This document shows, one piece after another, positions 1 to 5,729 of a stretch of DNA of 5,729 bases (the first letter of the stretch is position 1; every line of letters begins with the position of its first letter). The translations under genes were made by a program, and so were the position numbers. Location of the stretch: NCBI GenBank assembly GCA_002336815.1, contig DDEU01000082.1, forward strand, positions 1 through 5,729, written 5' to 3'. The notes under the pieces are model-generated. The model saw nothing but the letters and a program-made list of their open reading frames with translations. It was not told the origin of the DNA and ran no database searches. This stretch comes from Chitinophagaceae bacterium UBA1946. Its GTDB lineage: Bacteria; Bacteroidota; Bacteroidia; Chitinophagales; Chitinophagaceae.

Positions 1-815
1 AAATCATGTTCCTTTGCCTGCATGCTTCCGGGCTTTCGTTGATACCGGTAAGCGTGATCGCTATAAGGGCCGCTAACAAAGCAAGCGTGCCAACAGATAT
101 TTTTTTACCCTGCATGATCGCAACTTTTATGGCCACCATGGCAGCGCTGTTCATTGTATCTTTCAAACAAAAAATCAATTTACTGCAACCCACCATACTG
201 GCATGGATAGGTGGTTTATCTGCTATCATCGCTGCATTGGTATGGTACCTCACCACACTTAACCGGGAAGGAATGGAACAGTTTTCCGGGATCTTCAGCA
301 ATGCCTTTTTATTGCTGATCTTTTTATTGATCGTTGCCGGGGGATGGTTGAAAAAAATAAATGTATTCGATGCGTTTATTGAAGGAGCCAAAGGTGGGTT
401 CGAAACTGCGATCAAGATCATTCCTTACCTGGTTGGCATGCTGGTAGCGATCAGTATGTTGCGTAACAGCGGCATCTTTGATGTGATTATTGATGGCATT
501 AAAAATTCATTTGCATGGATGGGTGCCGACACCCGTTTTGTGGATGCCTTGCCCACGGCCATTATACGGCCATTAAGTGGAGCAGGTGCAAGAGGCATGA
601 TGGTTGATACCATGAAAACATTTGGGGCAGATTCTTTCGCCGGCAAACTGAGCAGTATTATGCAGGGTTCATCAGACACTACTTTTTATGTAGTGGCTGT
701 TTACTTTGGTGCAGTCAACATAAAAAATGTTCGTTATTCAATTGGGGCCATGTTGCTGGCAGACCTCGTGGGTGTGCTTACATCAATTGGTTTGGCGTAT
801 TTATTTTTTGGATAG
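1..815 (+). CDS. Nucleoside-recognition (Gate) domain membrane protein, SpmA-SpmB-like, 5' partial
   Basis: Integral membrane protein of the spore-maturation SpmA/SpmB family. The reading frame is open to the left edge (first full codon at 3-5), and the ATG at 6-8 falls inside a conserved segment that resembles the middle of SpmA (LIPVSVIAIRA, residues 12-22 from that Met), so it is an internal methionine and the start lies upstream. About residues 60-269 resemble complete SpmB: hydrophobic segments near 63-84, 98-114, 135-152 and 245-267, the family signature RPLSGAGARGMM (188-199), and QGSSDTTFYVVAVYFGAV (220-237). In Bacillus SpmA and SpmB are separate proteins affecting spore core dehydration; here both halves lie in one frame with no stop or start between them, as in fused versions found in non-sporulating bacteria. 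The role and substrate in such organisms are not established, and I infer only a membrane transport or gating role. The stop lies 4 bases from the stop of the convergent hydrolase, with no terminator visible between them. Confidence 0.88.
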   Translation, partial: IMFLCLHASGLSLIPVSVIAIRAANKASVPTDIFLPCMIATFMATMAALFIVSFKQKINLLQPTILAWIGGLSAIIAALVWYLTTLNREGMEQFSGIFSNAFLLLIFLLIVAGGWLKKINVFDAFIEGAKGGFETAIKIIPYLVGMLVAISMLRNSGIFDVIIDGIKNSFAWMGADTRFVDALPTAIIRPLSGAGARGMMVDTMKTFGADSFAGKLSSIMQGSSDTTFYVVAVYFGAVNIKNVRYSIGAMLLADLVGVLTSIGLAYLFFG

Positions 816-819
816 GCCG

Positions 820-2193
820 CTACTTTTTACGCTGCAATTTTTTCTTTCCAGGGGCTTCTTTTTTTGTGGCGGTTTTTGCAGGTTCGGTTTTCTTTTTGTT
901 TTTACTTTCCTTTGCCGCAGCCCTTCTTGTATCAGCCGCAGGCTCTTCCTCTTCTTCCATACCGTTGCCATAATCTCCGAACAATGCAGCCATATCTTTA
1001 GCATGATAAATGTTGCGGTTAAATTTATTGCCCACTACAATGATGGTTGCAGAATCTTCCACCAGCCTGATAAAAGATGCATTGTTGCCATGCCACCAGC
1101 CATTGTGATAGATCATCTTTTTGTTATTGGGATAAATGTTCATGCGCCAGCCCAGGCCATAGTTGCGGATGCCCGGCTTTTCATTGCTGTAAGGTGCAAA
1201 GGCTTCCGTTAAAGTGGAGTCGGTGAATACTTTGCCGCTGTATAACATTTTGTCCCAGGTAAGAAGGTCCTGCGGGGTGGAATAAATGTTCTTATCACCA
1301 TATACAGCATCTAAAAAACCAAAAGGTATTATTTCGCCCCGCCAGTCGTAGCTTGGATTAACAGTGTTGACCATAGAAGTGTCAAAAACAAAGGTATGGT
1401 TCATCTGCAATGGCTTAAAAAAAGTTTCCTGCATGAATTGCGGATACTTTTTGCCACTAACCTTTTCTATCAGCAGGGCCAGTAAGGCATAGTTGCTGTT
1501 GCAATACGTGAAACGGGTATTGGGTCTGCCGATATCAGTTAACTGCCCCTTCAGGTTAACGAGGTAATCAAACACATCCTGGTTGGCGACGTATTTCTTT
1601 TTATCCCAGCCCAGCTTTTCCATGAAGTGAACATAGTTCGGAAGTCCGCTCCGGTGATTGAGTAAAGTGCGGATAGTAATGCCGGGATAATTGAAAGTGG
1701 GGAAATATTTTACGTATTCATCATCGATGTTGATCTTGCCATCCTGCATCATTTTAAGCACCGCCATGGCAGTAAATGTTTTTGAAACAGAGGCAATGTG
1801 GAAGGGCGTAGCTGCGGTAATGGTGTCGGTTGAATGAAAATGCCCGGTACCGGAATAAGTCTCAAAAACAATATTGCCTTTTTTAGCCACGATTATGCCA
1901 CCATTAAACCCTGTTCTCTTCAACATGGTATCGTACCAGAGTTCGCAGGCAGCCCTGTACCGGGTAAGGTCGGCTGCCGGTATAGCAACGGAAGCAGGCA
2001 TTGAGATGAGGGCCGTATCGGAAGTGTTTTTATTGTTTTTTCCACCAGCCCCGCTGCAGGAGAAAAGCAGCGCTGTGGCCAGTATGGCCGGCACCAGTAA
2101 CAGGCTGTTCCACAAATACCCCGGCTGCCATTCTTTTGTAAAGTGATCAGTAAACCTGCTGTTGCTGAAAAATCGGCCTTCTTTCTTTATCAT
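820..2193 (-). CDS. Serine hydrolase, class C beta-lactamase / DD-peptidase-like family, probable lipoprotein
   Basis: 457-residue member of the beta-lactamase-related serine hydrolase family (Pfam Beta-lactamase, MEROPS S12-like), which includes AmpC, D-alanyl-D-alanine carboxypeptidases and esterases. The catalytic SxxK motif is S135-V-S-K138, the second motif is Y230-C-N232 (Cys where Ser or Ala is common), and the third is H363-N-G365 in place of KTG, as in many non-lactamase members. Residues about 28-45 are hydrophobic and end in LFSC, so Cys46 is a likely lipidation site; the residues after it (SGAGGKNN) are not acidic. The 27-residue stretch before the hydrophobic core is long for a signal peptide; a TTG at codon 27 would give a shorter one but without its basic residues, so the ATG at 2191-2193 is kept. 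The catalytic domain covers about 75-410. Residues 413-417 are five Glu, followed by a tail with 16 Lys/Arg in 37 residues, not usual for the family. The substrate cannot be read from sequence: peptidoglycan peptides or an ester are possible, and true beta-lactamase activity is less likely. It appears monocistronic and is divergent from serA. Confidence 0.9.
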   Translation of the reverse strand: MIKKEGRFFSNSRFTDHFTKEWQPGYLWNSLLLVPAILATALLFSCSGAGGKNNKNTSDTALISMPASVAIPAADLTRYRAACELWYDTMLKRTGFNGGIIVAKKGNIVFETYSGTGHFHSTDTITAATPFHIASVSKTFTAMAVLKMMQDGKINIDDEYVKYFPTFNYPGITIRTLLNHRSGLPNYVHFMEKLGWDKKKYVANQDVFDYLVNLKGQLTDIGRPNTRFTYCNSNYALLALLIEKVSGKKYPQFMQETFFKPLQMNHTFVFDTSMVNTVNPSYDWRGEIIPFGFLDAVYGDKNIYSTPQDLLTWDKMLYSGKVFTDSTLTEAFAPYSNEKPGIRNYGLGWRMNIYPNNKKMIYHNGWWHGNNASFIRLVEDSATIIVVGNKFNRNIYHAKDMAALFGDYGNGMEEEEEPAADTRRAAAKESKNKKKTEPAKTATKKEAPGKKKLQRKK

Positions 2194-2210
2194 GATATAA
2201 TTAAAACTAT

Positions 2211-2218
2211 GAAATATA
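2211..2218 (-). promoter_or_regulatory. Candidate -7 promoter box for the serine hydrolase gene
   Basis: Read on the minus strand the bases are TATATTTC, 7 of 8 matches to the Bacteroidota -7 consensus TAnnTTTG. It ends 17 bases before the ATG, which would give a leader of about 10 bases. No clear TTG at -33 is visible. It shares four bases (2215-2218) with the serA -7 box on the other strand. This is a motif match only. Confidence 0.4.
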
Positions 2219-2222
2219 TTTG
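2215..2222 (+). promoter_or_regulatory. Candidate -7 promoter box for serA (TATATTTG)
   Basis: TATATTTG is an exact match to the TAnnTTTG -7 element recognised by the primary sigma factor of Bacteroidota. Transcription starting about 6-7 bases downstream would leave a leader of only about 10 bases before the ATG at 2238. The upstream TTG (-33) element is not obvious in the expected interval near 2190-2195. The TTG at 2220-2222, which could be read as an alternative serA start, is part of this box. Confidence 0.55.
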
Positions 2223-2237
2223 TGCAAAATAAAGAGA

Positions 2238-3476
2238 ATGTCAGATAAAAAAAGAACCAGCTATCCCAAAGAAAAGATCAATATCCTTTTTCTCGAAAAT
2301 ATCAGTGATGTAGCCGTTGAACATTTTAAAAGTTCAGGTTACAGCAATGTTAAAAAAATAAGCGGTGCTTTAAGTGAGGAGCAGTTAATAAAAGAAATCA
2401 AGAATGTTCACCTGCTTGGTATCAGAAGTAAAACGAAAGTGACGCAGAAAGTGCTGGATGCGGCAGAAAAACTGCAGGCCATCGGTTGCTTCTGCATTGG
2501 AGTAAACCAGGTGAACCTTGAAGCGGCTACCCAAAAAGGGGTAGCTGTGTTTAACGCCCCATACAGCAATACAAGAAGCGTGGCGGAACTGGTGATCGGC
2601 TCATCCATCATGCTGATAAGAAAGATCGTAGATAAAAACGCAGCGGCGCACAAAGGTGTGTGGATGAAAGATGCTACCGGCAGTTACGAACTGCGTGGTA
2701 AAACGCTCGGCATCATCGGGTATGGAAATATTGGCAGCCAGTTGAGCGTACTGGCCGAAAGCCTCGGCATGAAAGTGATCTTTTATGATACCGAAACAAA
2801 ATTGCCGCTGGGCAATGCTACCTCTTTCAAAACATTAAAGGAAGTATTGGCCAAGGCCGATATTGTATCGCTGCACATACCGGAATTGCCAACTACTAAA
2901 AATCTCATCAACAAAACCAATTTGAAGTTTTTTAAAAAAGGCAGCATCCTCATCAACTATGCCCGTGGTGAGGTGGTGGAACTGGATGCGCTGGCAAAGG
3001 CATTAACTGAAGGACAATTGAGTGGCGCCGCCATCGATGTATTTCCATGGGAACCCGAAAAGAACGGCGACATTTTTACTACGCCACTACAGGGACTGAG
3101 CAATGTGATATTGACGCCGCATATTGGTGGAAGTACACAGGAAGCACAAGCCAATATTGGTGTGGATGTGAGTGCCAAACTTTTTAATTACCTGGAAAAG
3201 GGCGTGAGCTTTGGTTCACATACTGTACCTGCGCTGAGTTTGCCGCCGCAGGAAAATACGCACCGCATATTACACATACACAACAACGTGCCGGGTGTAT
3301 TGAGTGAGATCAACACCCAGTTGTCGAAAAACAAGATCAACATATTGGCCCAGTACCTAACTACCAATGAGCATATTGGTTACGTGGTGCTGGACATTGA
3401 CAAGAGCCTTAGTAAAAATGCGCTGGAGCTGCTGAAGAAAGTAAAAGAAACCATTAAGGTAAGAATGCTGTATTGA
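2238..3476 (+). CDS. serA: D-3-phosphoglycerate dehydrogenase with C-terminal ACT domain
   Basis: Catalyses NAD-dependent oxidation of 3-phosphoglycerate to 3-phosphohydroxypyruvate, the first step of serine biosynthesis, in the cytoplasm. The 412-residue protein is close to E. coli SerA (410 residues) along its whole length, recalled from memory. Visible features are the invariant block AIGCFCIGVNQV (81-92) and NAPYSNTRSVAELVIG (106-121), the NAD-binding loop G161-YGNI-G166 with Asp184 at the end of the second strand, and the catalytic trio Arg243, Glu272 and His295 (E. coli Arg240, Glu269, His292). The C-terminal ACT domain (about 343-412) keeps His348, Asn350 and Asn368, matching the E. 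coli serine-binding residues His344, Asn346 and Asn364, so feedback inhibition by serine is expected (inference). The ATG at 2238 is preferred over the in-frame TTG at 2220, which lies within the promoter box and would add six residues with no counterpart. It is not next to serC in this window. It ends 15 bases before a strong terminator, so it is probably a single-gene unit. Confidence 0.96.
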   Translation: MSDKKRTSYPKEKINILFLENISDVAVEHFKSSGYSNVKKISGALSEEQLIKEIKNVHLLGIRSKTKVTQKVLDAAEKLQAIGCFCIGVNQVNLEAATQKGVAVFNAPYSNTRSVAELVIGSSIMLIRKIVDKNAAAHKGVWMKDATGSYELRGKTLGIIGYGNIGSQLSVLAESLGMKVIFYDTETKLPLGNATSFKTLKEVLAKADIVSLHIPELPTTKNLINKTNLKFFKKGSILINYARGEVVELDALAKALTEGQLSGAAIDVFPWEPEKNGDIFTTPLQGLSNVILTPHIGGSTQEAQANIGVDVSAKLFNYLEKGVSFGSHTVPALSLPPQENTHRILHIHNNVPGVLSEINTQLSKNKINILAQYLTTNEHIGYVVLDIDKSLSKNALELLKKVKETIKVRMLY

Positions 3477-3491
3477 TTCAAACAGTTCAAT

Positions 3492-3529
3492 AAAAAATGC
3501 CCGTTTAAAATTTTAAACGGGCATTTTTT
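3492..3529. terminator. Bidirectional intrinsic terminator between serA and the CBS-domain gene
   Basis: A perfect 19-base inverted repeat (arms 3492-3510 and 3511-3529). Its GC-containing core is GCCCG facing CGGGC, joined by GTTTAAAA/TTTTAAAC and flanked by A6 on the left and T6 on the right. Because both flanks give a U-tract in the outgoing RNA, the same hairpin can end serA (stop 15 bases to the left) and the convergent CBS gene (stop 13 bases to the right). Confidence 0.92.
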
Positions 3530-3542
3530 GTTTGCAGCAATT

Positions 3543-3968
3543 TTATTGAGAGATATAATTCTGTAGATGATCGATGGTTTCTTTTTGCGACTGGATGATA
3601 GCGGTAACCACATCGCCGATGGAGATCATGCCCAATACTGTTCCGTCTTTTATTACCGGCAGATGGCGAATGTGTTTATCGCTCATGAGCGTCATACAGG
3701 CTTCAATCTTATCATCCGGTTCAACGGTGAAAGGATTTTCCGTCATGATCTCATTAACGGGCGTATCATGAGAAGTTTTTCCTTTAAGGATGATCTTACG
3801 GGCATAATCTCTTTCAGAAAGTATACCCAGCAATTTCCCTTCTTCAATCACGGGCAATGCGCCAATGTTTTTCTCCCCCAGTATTTTTAATGCATCGTAT
3901 ACCGTGGTATCACCGGTAACAGAAAAAATAACAGCGCCTTTCTTTTGTAAAATGTCCGAAACTTTCAT
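3543..3968 (-). CDS. Tandem CBS-domain protein (CBS pair)
   Basis: A 141-residue protein made almost wholly of two CBS domains, about residues 12-62 and 76-128, joined by the short linker KGKTSHDTPVNEIMTENP. Each domain ends with the typical strand and ligand-binding Asp: GILSERD (48-54, Asp54) and GMISIGD (113-119, Asp119), and the second carries RHLPVIKDG (101-109). Such stand-alone pairs bind adenosine nucleotides or related ligands (AMP, ATP, SAM, NADH in characterised members) and act as sensors of energy or redox state; the ligand and partner here are unknown. There is no signal peptide or membrane segment, so it is cytoplasmic. The ATG at 3966-3968 starts the conserved MKVSDIL opening; an in-frame TTG two codons upstream is less likely. 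It is convergent with serA and shares its terminator, and no clear promoter box is visible upstream, only weak TAnnTTTG-like strings. Confidence 0.93.
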   Translation of the reverse strand: MKVSDILQKKGAVIFSVTGDTTVYDALKILGEKNIGALPVIEEGKLLGILSERDYARKIILKGKTSHDTPVNEIMTENPFTVEPDDKIEACMTLMSDKHIRHLPVIKDGTVLGMISIGDVVTAIIQSQKETIDHLQNYISQ

Positions 3969-4141
3969 AAGCAAGATTTTTGGTTGGTGAAGAATATGGC
4001 AGCGGGAATCGCTTCCGCCCTTGGCTATGAAGTTAATGAACTACAGCAGAAAAATAAAACTGATTTTTGAACAGTCCATAGAAAAGATGGGCAAATTAAA
4101 CCATTTACAAGCCGCCCTGGTTACACAAAGCGCCACGCCAC

Positions 4142-5377
4142 TTACTTCTTCAACACTTGTAAAACAGTGCCATAAAGTACTTCGGCCCCGGTGGCCAGGT
4201 CTTCGTATGAAGAATATTCGAGTGGATTGTGGCTGATACCATCTTTGCAACGGATAAAGATCATTCCGTAATCGCAGGCATAAGACAGGGCCATGGCATC
4301 GTGAAAGGGACCGCTCATCAGTTCAGGCGCATCAAGGTTTAGAGCCTTGCACTGCCCATGAATGATGGCTTTGATCCAGTCTGCACAATACCGTGGTTCG
4401 CTTACAAAATCCTCGGAGATGCTGTATTCGAGGGAGTGTTTTTTTGCAATGGATTCGATCTTCTCCCGCAATTGTCTTTCGTACCGGTTACGCCGGTCAA
4501 TATCGATATCACGCAAGTCGATGGTAAAGCTTACTTCTTCGGCAATGATGTTACGGCTTGCCGGGAAAACATTCATGGTACCAACGGTTGCAACTGTTGG
4601 AGCGCCGGGTTGCTGGGTGGCGATCTCATTTAATGCCAGGGTTATTTCTGCTGCGCCAAGCAAGGCATCTTTCCGCAATGGCATTGGTACAGAACCTGCA
4701 TGACCTGCCATTCCTTTTAATTTGACCGTCCACCAGATGGGGCCGGAAATGCCGGATACCACACCGATCGGTTTATTGCCCATGTCGAGTACCGGCCCCT
4801 GTTCAATGTGCAGTTCTAAAAAACAAAAAATGCTGCCGGGTTTGTATTCATCTTCTTTTGACCTTGAAGGATCGCAGCCAAAATCGATGAGTGCCTGCCT
4901 CCTGCTGATGCCGTCCTTATCTTTTCTTTCAATATCATCCGGATCTAATCTTCCCAAAATACCTTTGGAGCCGTACAATCCTTTATTAAAACGCCAGCCT
5001 TCTTCATCAGCAAAAGAAATTACCTGGATGGTGCGTTGATGTTCAATGTTGTTTTCAGTAAGTGCTCTCACCACTTCAATGGCACAGAGTACACCCGCCA
5101 CGCCATCAAAGCGGCCGCCGTAGGGCTGGCTATCCAAATGCGATCCCATCATCAGCACCGGTAAAGAAGGGTCTTTTCCTGTGAGTGTTCCGATAAGATT
5201 TCCAAAACTGTCAATATGGGTTTTCATACCTGCTTCCTGCATCCAGGATGCGGCAGTTTCAAATGCTTTTTTTTCATCCTGCGAATGTGCCGGCCTGTTG
5301 GTTCCTGTTTCACCGATCTTGCCAATGAGACTCATGGCTTCAAAATGTTGCTGTAGTCTTGATGCGTTGATATGCAT
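4142..5377 (-). CDS. M20-family Zn-dependent carbamoyl-amide hydrolase, probable beta-ureidopropionase (HyuC/AllC group)
   Basis: 411-residue dimetal amidohydrolase of the group comprising N-carbamoyl-L-amino acid hydrolase, allantoate amidohydrolase and bacterial/yeast beta-ureidopropionase. Metal ligands are His80 (MGSHLDSQPYGGRFDG), Asp91, Glu126 with Glu125 as likely general base (SFADEEG), His190 (LELHIEQG) and His383 (ISHNPLEYSS). The lid/dimerisation domain (about 210-325) has GMAGHAGSVPMPLRKDA (222-238) and DLRD (287-290); GPFHDAMALS (356-365) is the usual substrate-side loop. The start is the ATG at 5375-5377, which gives the standard N-terminus. Upstream extension to a GTG at 5464 would overlap preA and translate an AT-rich repeat, so it is rejected. 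It lies 50 bases downstream of preA on the same strand, so the probable reaction is N-carbamoyl-beta-alanine (or the 2-methyl form from thymine) to beta-alanine, CO2 and NH3. Allantoate or N-carbamoyl-L-amino acids remain possible, since sequence alone does not separate them; no other purine-catabolism gene is visible. No downstream terminator was found. Confidence 0.9.
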   Translation of the reverse strand: MHINASRLQQHFEAMSLIGKIGETGTNRPAHSQDEKKAFETAASWMQEAGMKTHIDSFGNLIGTLTGKDPSLPVLMMGSHLDSQPYGGRFDGVAGVLCAIEVVRALTENNIEHQRTIQVISFADEEGWRFNKGLYGSKGILGRLDPDDIERKDKDGISRRQALIDFGCDPSRSKEDEYKPGSIFCFLELHIEQGPVLDMGNKPIGVVSGISGPIWWTVKLKGMAGHAGSVPMPLRKDALLGAAEITLALNEIATQQPGAPTVATVGTMNVFPASRNIIAEEVSFTIDLRDIDIDRRNRYERQLREKIESIAKKHSLEYSISEDFVSEPRYCADWIKAIIHGQCKALNLDAPELMSGPFHDAMALSYACDYGMIFIRCKDGISHNPLEYSSYEDLATGAEVLYGTVLQVLKK

Positions 5378-5385
5378 TGCTGTTG

Positions 5386-5410
5386 TTTTGAATTTTGAGT
5401 TTTGAATTTT
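5386..5410. repeat. Short tandem heptamer repeat TTTTGAR between preA and the amidohydrolase gene
   Basis: On the plus strand the units are TTTTGAA (5386-5392), TTTTGAG (5393-5399), TTTTGAA (5400-5406) and a partial TTTT (5407-5410), about 3.6 copies. A reverse-complement copy, TTCAAAA, follows at 5418-5424, so 5400-5409 can pair with 5415-5424 in a weak AT-rich hairpin with a 5-base loop. It occupies most of the 50-base preA-amidohydrolase gap. Its function is unknown; it does not look like an intrinsic terminator because the stem is AT-rich. Confidence 0.6.
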
Positions 5411-5427
5411 AAATAAGTTCAAAATAA

Positions 5428-5729
5428 CTAATGATCGTTCAGCGGCCTTCCTTCTTCCTGCCACATCTTCCAGTTCACATACTCTGGTGCTACCCTATGT
5501 TCTTCCATGGTAATGCAACCTGTAACCGGGCACATTAACTGGCAAAGATTGCATCCTACACATTCTTCTTCTTTGATGGTATAAGTGTTGTAAGGTTTTC
5601 CATATTCTAAATTGATGGACTGATGTGAAGTGTCTTCGCAGGCGATGTAACACAAACCGCAGTGGATACATTTATCCTGGTTGATCTTTGCGATGTGGTG
5701 GTAATTGATATCGAGTTCTTCCCACTTGG
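5428..5729 (-). CDS. preA: NAD-dependent dihydropyrimidine dehydrogenase subunit PreA, C-terminal Fe-S part, 5' partial
   Basis: The last 99 residues of PreA, the catalytic subunit that reduces uracil and thymine to their 5,6-dihydro forms in the cytoplasm together with the flavoprotein PreT. The frame stays open to the right edge of the window, so the N-terminal FMN-binding barrel is missing. The visible part begins KWEELDINYHHIAKINQDK and holds two 4Fe-4S ferredoxin motifs: Cys20, 23, 26 and 30 (CIHCGLCYIAC) and Cys56, 59, 62 and 66-Pro (CVGCNLCQLMCP), counted from the first complete codon. The block CYIACEDTSHQSI closely follows PreA and the C-terminus of mammalian dihydropyrimidine dehydrogenase, which separates it from generic ferredoxins; a TTG at 5653-5655 that would give a 75-residue ferredoxin lies inside the first cluster motif and is not a start. 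It is probably co-transcribed with the amidohydrolase 50 bases downstream. Confidence 0.93.
   Translation of the reverse strand, partial: KWEELDINYHHIAKINQDKCIHCGLCYIACEDTSHQSINLEYGKPYNTYTIKEEECVGCNLCQLMCPVTGCITMEEHRVAPEYVNWKMWQEEGRPLNDH

Noticed and set aside
816..860. Possible terminator between the convergent spm-like and hydrolase genes
   Set aside because: T-rich runs are present but no convincing stem precedes them; the runs are explained by Lys codons of the hydrolase on the other strand.
727..1212. Plus-strand ORF of 161 codons overlapping the spm-like gene end and the hydrolase gene
   Set aside because: It is the antisense shadow of the hydrolase's Lys/Glu-rich tail (hence its Phe/Leu-rich look) and has no family resemblance.
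4002..4018. Imperfect hairpin (GCGGGAA ... TTCCGC) between the amidohydrolase and CBS genes, considered as a terminator
   Set aside because: The stem is short with a bulge, and no T-tract follows on either strand.
3969..4141. The 173-base gap checked for an RNA gene, riboswitch or clear CBS-gene promoter
   Set aside because: There is no tRNA-like fold and no conserved riboswitch core that I can recognise, only weak TAnnTTTG-like strings such as TATTTTTC on the minus strand.
4021..4236. Small plus-strand ORF (71 codons, ATG at 4027) starting in the 3969-4141 gap
   Set aside because: It runs about 95 bases antisense into the 3' end of the amidohydrolase gene, has no recognisable domain, promoter box or ribosome binding site, and its second half reads as the reverse frame of a well-conserved protein.
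5378..5464. N-terminal extension of the amidohydrolase from a GTG at 5464
   Set aside because: It would overlap the preA coding end and translate the AT-rich heptamer repeat; the ATG at 5377 gives the usual N-terminus for the family.
5428..5655. A separate 75-residue ferredoxin starting at the TTG at 5653-5655
   Set aside because: That codon lies inside the first CxxCxxCxxxC motif, and the frame continues upstream with matching PreA sequence, so it is an internal Leu.

Overview
The window reads as chromosome from a member of the Bacteroidota, most likely near the Chitinophagaceae; this placement is an inference. The evidence is moderate GC content, an exact TAnnTTTG promoter box of the Bacteroidota type in front of serA, start codons without convincing Shine-Dalgarno sequences, an Spm-type protein whose two halves appear fused, and the general look of the proteins. 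It is ordinary housekeeping and catabolic sequence. I saw no mobile element, CRISPR array, tRNA or rRNA gene, or phage gene.

Layout from left to right. (1) Positions 1-815 (+) hold the 3' part of a membrane protein with nucleoside-recognition (Gate) domains, resembling the end of SpmA joined to all of SpmB; its start lies outside the window. (2) Positions 820-2193 (-) encode a class C beta-lactamase-family serine hydrolase, a probable lipoprotein with an unusual acidic-then-basic tail. It converges on gene 1 with only 4 bases between the stop codons. (3) Positions 2194-2237 are a compact divergent promoter region in which the two candidate -7 boxes overlap. (4) Positions 2238-3476 (+) are serA, D-3-phosphoglycerate dehydrogenase with a C-terminal ACT domain. 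(5) Positions 3492-3529 form a perfect palindromic terminator shared by serA and the convergent gene that follows. (6) Positions 3543-3968 (-) encode a small protein with two CBS domains. (7) Positions 3969-4141 are a gene-free gap with no clear signal. (8) Positions 4142-5377 (-) encode an M20-family carbamoyl-amide hydrolase (HyuC/AllC/beta-ureidopropionase group). (9) Positions 5428-5729 (-) are the C-terminal end of preA, the iron-sulfur part of dihydropyrimidine dehydrogenase, which runs off the right edge.

The clearest functional unit is genes 8 and 9. They lie on the same strand 50 bases apart and fit the first and last steps of reductive pyrimidine breakdown: uracil or thymine to the dihydropyrimidine (PreA with a PreT partner), then N-carbamoyl-beta-alanine to beta-alanine, CO2 and ammonia (the amidohydrolase). 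The middle enzyme, dihydropyrimidinase, and PreT would be expected upstream, beyond position 5729. The other genes appear to be independent single transcription units. No previously undescribed system is evident; the most notable points are the overlapping divergent promoters, the histone-H1-like tail on a predicted cell-envelope hydrolase, and the heptamer repeat between preA and the amidohydrolase gene.
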